A stretch of DNA of 8,445 bases from Deltaproteobacteria bacterium (GTDB lineage: Bacteria; Desulfobacterota; Desulfarculia; Adiutricales; JAGVGV01), in contig JADFXS010000074.1 of the NCBI GenBank assembly GCA_015233515.1, forward strand, positions 831 through 9,275, in the 5' to 3' direction. A model generated the notes under the pieces. That model worked only from the letters and a program-made list of their open reading frames with translations, had not been told where the DNA came from and did not search any database. Shown here piece after piece: positions 1 to 5,004 of this stretch. The first letter of the stretch is position 1, and the number at the start of each line of letters is the position of its first letter. Made by a program: the position numbers and the translations under genes.

Positions 1-1
1 T

Positions 2-49
2 GAGCGGTTTACATCCCTGTTTGGCGCCGGTCGGATCGGTGATCTATAG
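2..49 (+). CDS. Possible 3' end of an upstream gene (partial)
   Basis: The first bases read in frame 2 as ERFTSLFGAGRIGDL followed by TAG at 47-49. The 15 residues look like ordinary protein sequence, and the first REP-like repeat begins 25 bases later, as would be expected just after a gene. Nothing identifies the family. A missing cheA or cheW would fit the context, but that is a guess. Fifteen open codons can also occur by chance, so confidence is low. Confidence 0.25.
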   Translation, partial: ERFTSLFGAGRIGDL

Positions 50-73
50 AAAAATTGGAAACGGCTGAAGCAA

Positions 74-152
74 TTGAACATGCAGGCGAGCGCCTTCCCC
101 GTAGCCTGCCGCGGGGTTAGCGAGCAAAAAATAAAATGCTTTTCTTCCTTAC
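74..152 (+). repeat. REP-like palindromic intergenic repeat, copy A
   Basis: This block matches 8367-8445 over 79 bases in the same orientation. The match includes 20 identical bases at 111-130 and 8404-8423, and similarity continues on both sides. The core can form a hairpin with CCCCG at 97-101 pairing with CGGGG at 112-116. A third, shorter relative lies at 8267-8319. All copies are outside the credible genes. The short stem, GC-rich core and dispersed intergenic copies resemble REP or RAYT-associated repeats, but the family is not identified. Reading it as protein gives an unconvincing frame (74-418). Confidence 0.6.
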
Positions 153-414
153 ATGTCGAAGATTTATTTCAGCTCACTGCGAGGAGCTTCAACGAGTTGA
201 ATGTAAAACTGTCCTTTGGGCCGAGTTTTTTCTCAGGCTCAAATTTTAAGTCTCCACAATTCAACGATGTTCTTCCGGCTTTAAAACCTTACCCTCCTCA
301 AAGCCGGGCCGATCTTCCCAGTTTATATTATCATCTCGGACAACGATTGATCGTGAGTCCACTTTCCAAGGGGCCGGTCGCGGCCAACCTGACGATGAAC
401 GCGAGAGACGCCGG
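153..414. other. Non-coding leader region upstream of cheR
   Basis: No credible gene is visible here. A frame open from 74 to 418 starts with TTG inside the REP-like repeat, lacks a Shine-Dalgarno sequence and resembles no protein I know. A small hairpin is formed by TTCAAC (188-193) and GTTGAA (196-201). TATATT/TATTAT at 324-331 could be a -10 element, but there is no convincing -35 at the proper spacing. The cheR promoter is therefore not located. Confidence 0.5.
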
Positions 415-1287
415 ATGATCGCTCAAAGAAAGGGCGGCAAAATTGAAGAACGCGATATGTCCGGGAATGATTTTGCCCGGTTGAGCCGTTTGATCTGGGA
501 ACACCTGGGCATCATATTGGGCGCCGACAAAAAAACCATGCTCCAGGGCCGAATAAGAAAAAGGATGAAAGCCCTGGGTATTTCCACATACCGTCAATAC
601 TGCGAGTATCTGTTCAGTCCCGAAGGCATGGATGATGAACTGCCCCAATTGCCCAGCGTGGTGACCACCAACAAGACGGACTTTTTTCGCGAGCCTAAAT
701 CTTTTGACTACCTAGTCGATCTGGTTCTTCCGGACTTGGTGAATCATCGGCAGATCGGAATCAAGAGACCGTTGATAGTCTGGAGCGCTGGTTGCTCCAC
801 TGGTGAGGAACCCTACACCTTGGCCATGGTCTTGAACGAATTCGCCCAGAACAATCTTATTTTAAATTTTAATTTTACGATCATGGCCTCCGATATCTCC
901 GCCCGCGTCTTGGAAACAGCCGAAAAGGCCATATATGGCCTGGATCGAATCGAACCGGTCCCAGCGGTATTACGACGGAAATATTTATTGCGCAGCAAGA
1001 ATCCAAGTCAGAAGCTCGTCCGGATCAGTCCCGAAATCAGATCTAAAATCACTTTCCGGCGATTGAATTTGATGGAGGATTTTGGTATCCAGGAACTGGT
1101 GGACATCATTTTCTGCCGAAACGTGATTATTTATTTTGATCAGTCGACCCAGGAAAAGCTTTTTGAACGCTTCTCACGCTATCTGATTCCTGGGGGTTAT
1201 CTTTTTCTGGGGCATTCCGAAACCATCGGCCGGGCCTGCCCGTCTTTTGTTCAGGAAGCTCCGACTATTTATAAGAAAGCCCGGTGA
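415..1287 (+). CDS. cheR: CheR, chemotaxis receptor glutamate methyltransferase
   Basis: CheR transfers a methyl group from S-adenosylmethionine to glutamates on the cytoplasmic hairpin of chemoreceptors during adaptation. The 290-residue product has the helical CheR N-terminal domain (about 17-75), then NKTDFFRE (86-93), SAM-binding motif I WSAGCSTGEEPY (123-134), ASDIS (158-162), IIFCRNVIIYFD (231-242) and HSET (267-270), all typical of the family. The segment YLLRSKNPSQKLVRI aligns without a gap with the beta-subdomain loop of enterobacterial CheR as I remember it, which suits a pentapeptide-docking CheR, although the loop glycines there are replaced. The ATG at 415 has a weak GAGAG upstream (403-407). 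Met15 (ATG at 457, MSGNDFARL) matches where most family members begin and is an equally plausible start. It is the first gene of a cheR-cheB pair that is now separated by a repeat element. Confidence 0.96.
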   Translation: MIAQRKGGKIEERDMSGNDFARLSRLIWEHLGIILGADKKTMLQGRIRKRMKALGISTYRQYCEYLFSPEGMDDELPQLPSVVTTNKTDFFREPKSFDYLVDLVLPDLVNHRQIGIKRPLIVWSAGCSTGEEPYTLAMVLNEFAQNNLILNFNFTIMASDISARVLETAEKAIYGLDRIEPVPAVLRRKYLLRSKNPSQKLVRISPEIRSKITFRRLNLMEDFGIQELVDIIFCRNVIIYFDQSTQEKLFERFSRYLIPGGYLFLGHSETIGRACPSFVQEAPTIYKKAR

Positions 1288-1316
1288 TCGTCGCTATTTC
1301 CAGGCGATTATGAGGA

Positions 1317-1421
1317 CCTAAATCCACCGTCAAATCGCGGATAGGGCGCGCAAATCCTAAGCGAAACGAGCGTTGCAGCCAGAAGTTGCGTGCCTCGATG
1401 CCCGCAAGTGGTGAATTAGGG
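1317..1421 (+). mobile_element. MITE-like element, short copy (105 bp)
   Basis: The element runs from CCTAAATCCACC to GGTGAATTAGGG, so its ends form imperfect terminal inverted repeats. It is flanked by AGGA on both sides (1313-1316 and 1422-1425); counting the adjacent G, the duplication is GAGGA. Its reverse complement matches 4807-4978 with 8 mismatches over about 105 bases (about 92%), apart from 67 extra bases in that copy. It encodes nothing and fills most of the cheR-cheB gap. Removing the element and one duplication would leave a spacer of about 38 bases, consistent with an ancestral compact cheR-cheB operon. Family and transposase are unknown. Confidence 0.75.
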
Positions 1422-1430
1422 AGGAGAGGA
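1420..1430 (+). promoter_or_regulatory. Shine-Dalgarno sequence setting the TTG start of cheB
   Basis: The purine run GGAGGAGAGGA ends four bases before TTG at 1435. Its GGAGG part lies 10 bases from the start and its AGAGGA part lies 4 bases away. No in-frame ATG is near, and the TTG gives the N-terminus [13 protein letters not shown], which is normal for a receiver domain. The left edge of this site overlaps the end of the MITE-like element and its target-site duplication. Confidence 0.8.
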
Positions 1431-1434
1431 CAAC

Positions 1435-2499
1435 TTGCCTAAAAAGATCAGAGTGCTTATCGTTGACGATTCGGCCGTGGTGCGCCAGTCTTTGACCGCG
1501 GTTCTCTCTTCCGATCATGATATCGAAGTTATGGGCGTGGCTTCCGATCCATACATCGCGGCGGCTAGAATCCGTGATGAAGTTCCGGATGTAATTACTT
1601 TGGATGTGGAAATGCCGCGTATGGACGGCCTGACCTTTTTACAGAAAATTATGAGCCAGCACCCCATTCCGGTGGTCATCTGTTCAAGTTTGGCGGGGGA
1701 AGGCTCGGAAACGGCTTTCAAGGCGTTGGAATATGGGGCGGTGGATATTATCGCCAAACCACGGTTGGGAACCAAGCAATTCATCGAGGAATCCCGGACC
1801 CTGATTTGCGACGCGGTCAAGGCCGCGGCCGTCGCCAAGGTCAAATCATTGGTTCCCCTTAAGAAAATAGAGCCTAAGCTCACCGCGGACGCCATTTTGT
1901 CCAAGCCCTCGGCCAGCGCCATGATCCAGACCACGGAGAAAGTCGTCGTCGTCGGCGCTTCCACCGGTGGAACCGAGGCCCTGAGGGATTTTCTGGTCGC
2001 CTTTCCGCAGGACGCGCCGGGAATAGCCATTGTTCAGCATATGCCGGAAAATTTTACCGCGGCGTTTGCCCGCCGTTTGGATGGTATTTGCCGCATTTCC
2101 GTCAAGGAAGCCGCGAATAACGATACGGTCATCCGCGGTCGGGCCTTGATCGCCCCCGGAAACAAGCATATGTTGCTCAAGCGCAGCGGCGCCAGGTATT
2201 ATGTCGAAATAAAGGACGGTCCGCTAGTCAGCCGCCATCGCCCCTCGGTGGATGTCCTTTTTCGTTCCACCGCCCGGTACGCCGGCAAGAATGCCGTGGG
2301 CGTCATCATGACCGGTATGGGCGACGACGGGGCTAGGGGCATGCAAGAGATGAAAGAAGCCGGCGCCAGAAACTTGGCTCAAGATGAAGCTACTTCCGTG
2401 GTCTTCAGTATGCCTCAGCAAGCCATAAAAAGAGGCGTGGTCGATCTGGTTCTGCCCCTCGAGGCCATTGCCGGGGCGGTTCTCCGGGAATGTGCTTGA
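1435..2499 (+). CDS. cheB: CheB, receptor methylesterase/glutamine deamidase with receiver domain
   Basis: CheB removes methyl groups from receptor glutamates and deamidates receptor glutamines, and phosphorylation by CheA activates it. The 354-residue product has a receiver domain (about 5-122) with acidic pocket D11-D12, phospho-acceptor D57 ([11 protein letters not shown]), switch S84 and K108 before a proline. A linker (about 125-168) leads to the C-terminal esterase domain. The catalytic triad is visible as S176 in GASTGG, H202 in VQHMP and D298 in GMGDDG. Length and order are standard and no key residue is missing. Translation starts at TTG, supported by a strong Shine-Dalgarno sequence. 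It lies 147 bases after cheR, a gap mostly made of a MITE-like insertion, so co-transcription now has to pass through that repeat. Confidence 0.96.
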   Translation: MPKKIRVLIVDDSAVVRQSLTAVLSSDHDIEVMGVASDPYIAAARIRDEVPDVITLDVEMPRMDGLTFLQKIMSQHPIPVVICSSLAGEGSETAFKALEYGAVDIIAKPRLGTKQFIEESRTLICDAVKAAAVAKVKSLVPLKKIEPKLTADAILSKPSASAMIQTTEKVVVVGASTGGTEALRDFLVAFPQDAPGIAIVQHMPENFTAAFARRLDGICRISVKEAANNDTVIRGRALIAPGNKHMLLKRSGARYYVEIKDGPLVSRHRPSVDVLFRSTARYAGKNAVGVIMTGMGDDGARGMQEMKEAGARNLAQDEATSVVFSMPQQAIKRGVVDLVLPLEAIAGAVLRECA

Positions 2500-2714
2500 T
2501 GGCCGTCGCTTTTCGCCGCATGAAAGATGAGCCGAATCCCTCTTTATTATGATAAGATGACACCTTCGCCGTCCAATACACTATCGGCGACATTGATTGC
2601 ATCCTGGTATAAAATAATCGAGTAAACAAATGCCCCGCTGCGGCCGGATGAAGGACGTGCGCAATGGATAATCGTTGACCATGACTTACAACTGCTGACA
2701 GTCAGGAATAAAGC
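2500..2714. other. Intergenic region between cheB and the hybrid kinase
   Basis: No gene is seen in these 215 bases. TATAAAAT at 2608-2615 resembles a -10 element, but the sequence 17 bases upstream does not resemble a -35, so a separate kinase promoter is only possible. AGGA at 2704-2707 is a reasonable ribosome-binding site for the kinase. It partly overlaps the short inverted repeat CTGACAGTCAG (2696-2706). Confidence 0.4.
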
Positions 2715-4361
2715 ATGGCGGAAATTTTAATCGTCGAAGATAGCCAAAGCATCGCCATGGCCGAAGCTTACCGGCTTTGGACCGCGGGCCATAACATCCA
2801 ATTTGCTTCCACGGGCCGACAAGCTCTTGATCTGGCTTTTTCATCAAAACCCGATCTGATCATCTTGGATTATAAACTACCCGACACTAACGGTCTTGAA
2901 GTCTTCCGCGAACTGCAGCGCCGTGTTCCGGAAATCCTGGTCATCATGGTCACCGGCAAGGGTAGTGAAAATCTGGCCGTCAGCGCTCTGAAGGAAGGTT
3001 GCAAGGACTATCTGATTAAAAACGAAAATCTTCTGGATTCGTTGGTCAAATCGGTGGAGCAGGTTTTAAAGGAAGACAAATTGCAGCGGCAGGTCCAGGC
3101 TCAGGAACTAGCCTTGCGACTCGCCAACCTCAGCCTGGAAAAAAGTATCAAGGAGAGAACCGCTGAACTGGAACGAGCCAACGAAAGGCTGCAGCAAGCT
3201 CAAAAAATGGAAGCCCTGGGCACCTTGGCCGGCGGAATCGCCCATGACTTCAACAACATCCTGGCGGCGTTGATCGGCCATATGGAGATGGCCATGCTGC
3301 ATATTCCGGCGGAACATCCAGCCCGGCCACATCTGGAACAGGTTTATCGGGCAAGTGAACGAGCCACCGAACTGGTTCGGCGGATACTTACTTTTAGCCG
3401 GCAGAGCGAACAAAAAAATCGCCCTCTGAAGATCGCTCCGGTGGTCAGGGAAGCTCTAAAACTCCTCCGGGCTTCATTACCATCGACTATCGAAATTAAA
3501 CCCCGACTCAAGGAAGAAACCCGTTTTATTCTGGCCGACGCCACCTTGATTCATCAAATCATAATGAACTTAGCCACCAATGCCGGCCACGCCATGCGCG
3601 ATAAAGGCGGTATCCTGACCGTGACTCTTGAGGAAACGGTCCTGGGACTGGAGGAAAGTTTCGGCCTCTCCTGTTCCGGACTTAAGCCGTACCTGGTATT
3701 GACCGTCAGCGATACCGGCAATGGCATGACTCCTGAAATCATGACAAAAATTTTCGATCCTTATTTTACGACCAAGAAGCAAAGCGAAGGCACTGGATTG
3801 GGATTGGCCGTGGTCTTGGGCATTGTGAAAAGTTGCGACGGTGAAATTAAGGTTTATAGTGAGCCGGGTCAAGGCGCCACGTTCCGGGTCTATCTTCCCC
3901 AAACCGAGGTTAAGCCTGCGTTCAAGGAAACAGCCCCGGTTTTGCCGCAAAGAGGATTGGAAAAAATTCTGGTCTTGGATGATGAGGATGTTCTAGCGCA
4001 AACAGTTAAGGAAATGCTGGAATACCTGGGCTATCAGGTTTTTACTGAAAACGATCCCATCCGGGCCATGGAAACTTTCCGCGCTAAACCATATTTTTTT
4101 GACTTGGTTTTGACCGACCAGACCATGCCGCGGAAGACCGGCTTGGAAGTGGCCGCCGAACTTCTGAAGATCAGAGCCGATCTTCCGGTCATCCTCTGCA
4201 CCGGATTCAGTGAGATAGCTTCCGAGGATATAGTTATGACCTCCGGGGTCAAGGGGTTTCTCATGAAGCCCTTCACCATCCAGCAGATCGGAGTGAAGGT
4301 CAGGGAAATATTAGGTAACTCTCCGCCCCGGCGTTCCACGGACAAAAACGATGACCAATGA
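2715..4361 (+). CDS. Soluble hybrid histidine kinase, receiver - HisKA - HATPase - receiver
   Basis: This 548-residue cytoplasmic protein has no membrane segment. It starts with a receiver domain (1-120; acidic E8-D9, phospho-acceptor D52, T80, K102), then a coiled coil (about 115-165). The HisKA motif LGTLAGGIAHDFNN follows, with phospho-accepting H177. The HATPase_c domain shows an N box (N285, N289), G1 DTGNGM (333-338), F box IFDPYFTTK (346-354) and G2 GTGLGLAVV (359-367). A second receiver (about 416-535) has D422-D423, D468, T496 and K518-P519. The kinase core resembles NtrB/FixL-type kinases and has no CheA-type P1 or P5 domains, so it does not replace CheA. Input must come through the N-terminal receiver or partner proteins, and output through the C-terminal receiver to an unseen phosphotransfer protein. 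In the first receiver, K102 is followed by Asn instead of the usual Pro. AGGA at 2704-2707 supports the ATG at 2715. Its partners are unknown. Confidence 0.93.
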   Translation: MAEILIVEDSQSIAMAEAYRLWTAGHNIQFASTGRQALDLAFSSKPDLIILDYKLPDTNGLEVFRELQRRVPEILVIMVTGKGSENLAVSALKEGCKDYLIKNENLLDSLVKSVEQVLKEDKLQRQVQAQELALRLANLSLEKSIKERTAELERANERLQQAQKMEALGTLAGGIAHDFNNILAALIGHMEMAMLHIPAEHPARPHLEQVYRASERATELVRRILTFSRQSEQKNRPLKIAPVVREALKLLRASLPSTIEIKPRLKEETRFILADATLIHQIIMNLATNAGHAMRDKGGILTVTLEETVLGLEESFGLSCSGLKPYLVLTVSDTGNGMTPEIMTKIFDPYFTTKKQSEGTGLGLAVVLGIVKSCDGEIKVYSEPGQGATFRVYLPQTEVKPAFKETAPVLPQRGLEKILVLDDEDVLAQTVKEMLEYLGYQVFTENDPIRAMETFRAKPYFFDLVLTDQTMPRKTGLEVAAELLKIRADLPVILCTGFSEIASEDIVMTSGVKGFLMKPFTIQQIGVKVREILGNSPPRRSTDKNDDQ

Positions 4362-4583
4362 CCGTTCCAGTCCGGCGGTTCCATCATGGAGACCTAATTG
4401 GTTAACCGTTTTATTCAACTAGTTATATCAAAAATTTGATCTCGCCGCTCTCCTGCTTTCGCCTCTCGGTTCAGATTGAAAATTCCATATGCGCTTTATC
4501 TTATATAACCCTAAGACTTTTTGGATGTTCAGCTAAGTTTTTTTCTTGTTTACATATTCATCACATATCTCTATTATTGCCCG

Positions 4584-4606
4584 CTGATATATCAGAGCGT
4601 GCTCTG
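4584..4606. promoter_or_regulatory. Two overlapping palindromes, possible operator
   Basis: CTGATATATCAG (4584-4595) is a perfect 12-base palindrome. It overlaps CAGAGC-GT-GCTCTG (4593-4606), which has perfect 6-base arms. Two dyads sharing three bases in an AT-rich intergenic stretch look like a binding site for a dimeric regulator. They lie about 400 bases upstream of the receptor start, and no promoter or regulator can be assigned. Chance occurrence is possible. Confidence 0.3.
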
Positions 4607-4704
4607 TCAAGGGAATTTCTCGACAAAATACAGGCCGTCAATTACCCGAATGCAAAAATTTATCAATCTATTAGGCGTAAAAACGACCGCTGGAGGAGGT
4701 GTAA

Positions 4705-4743
4705 ATGGCAGCCCCGACTTTCCAGCACGGAAATACAAAGTGA
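4705..4743 (+). CDS. Possible 12-codon mini-ORF with a strong ribosome-binding site
   Basis: GGAGGAGGT at 4692-4700 is a near-ideal Shine-Dalgarno sequence four bases before ATG at 4705. The frame reads MAAPTFQHGNTK and stops with TGA at 4741-4743. The site is stronger than that of any full gene here, yet the peptide is only 12 residues and resembles nothing I know. It may be a leader peptide, the remnant of a decayed gene, or a chance purine run. Confidence 0.2.
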   Translation: MAAPTFQHGNTK

Positions 4744-4806
4744 AGAGGATGTATTTTTCTATTCATCGGCTATAGCGTTTAATATAGGGCCAGGCAAACC
4801 GGTATC

Positions 4807-4978
4807 CCCTAATTCACCACTTGCGGGCATCAAGGCACGTAACTCCTGGCTGCAACGTTCGTTTCCCGATTTTCGCTCCTCGACGTATGATGAATACGCC
4901 TGCGGGCCAAAATCGGTCCAACTTCGCGTTTCGCCTAGGATTTACGCGCCCTATGCGCGATTTGATGGTGGATTTAGG
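4807..4978 (-). mobile_element. MITE-like element, long copy (172 bp), opposite orientation
   Basis: This is the reverse-complement relative of 1317-1421, with about 92% identity outside an extra internal segment. It begins CCCTAATTCACC and ends GGTGGATTTAGG, so the ends form imperfect terminal inverted repeats. Direct repeats flank it: TATC at 4803-4806 and 4979-4982, or GGTATC if the end bases are shared. It sits just upstream of the receptor's ribosome-binding site, with 26 bases between its end and the ATG. It encodes no protein of its own; the open frame through it is a translated repeat. Confidence 0.75.
4866..4932. repeat. Extra 67-base palindromic segment inside the long MITE-like copy
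   Basis: This segment is absent from the copy at 1317-1421. It is bounded by the direct repeat CGTTTC (4860-4865 and 4927-4932). Inside, CCGATTTT (4866-4873) pairs with AAAATCGG (4909-4916), and CGTAT pairs with ATACG around a central GATGA, giving a nested hairpin. Either a small palindrome was inserted here with a 6-base duplication, or the short copy lost it by recombination between the CGTTTC repeats. Confidence 0.6.
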
Positions 4979-5004
4979 TATCGTAAAGTTAAAAGGAGTG
5001 GACC

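Larger units (their letters stand above)
4362..4806. other. AT-rich intergenic region before the receptor gene
   Basis: This stretch is clearly more AT-rich than the flanking genes; for example, 4501-4560 has 16 G or C in 60 by hand count. It contains the palindromes GGTTAACC (4400-4407) and AACTAGTT, a pair of overlapping palindromes at 4584-4606 and a mini-ORF at 4705-4743, listed separately. TAATAT at 4780-4785 could be a -10 element with a weak TTCTAT 17 bases upstream. The long open frames crossing it (4436-5008 and 4521-4775) lack ribosome-binding sites, and the first runs through the MITE-like element, so I do not call them genes. Confidence 0.45.

Noticed and set aside
74..418. 114-codon open frame before cheR
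   Set aside because: It starts with TTG inside the REP-like repeat, has no Shine-Dalgarno sequence, overlaps the cheR start and shows no recognisable protein feature.
1288..1315. Hairpin TCGC...GCGA after cheR as a terminator
   Set aside because: The stem is only about four pairs, with a large loop and no T-run.
1515..2030. 171-codon open frame on the - strand inside cheB
   Set aside because: It is antisense to a complete, motif-rich cheB and has no family resemblance. This is the usual shadow of a GC-biased gene.
4362..4415. Inverted repeat around GGTTCCATCATGGAGACC after the hybrid kinase as a terminator
   Set aside because: The stem is interrupted and the T-rich bases come too late. It is not convincing as an intrinsic terminator.
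4521..4775. 84-codon open frame with hydrophobic start
   Set aside because: It has a TTG start without a Shine-Dalgarno sequence in a very AT-rich stretch. Hydrophobic codons are expected there by composition.
4785..5004. Possible cyclic-di-GMP (GEMM) riboswitch, suggested by AGGGCCAGGCAAACC-like bases before the receptor
   Set aside because: Only a short piece resembles the consensus. The ACGCAAAGCC part and the second stem are missing even after removing the MITE-like insertion.
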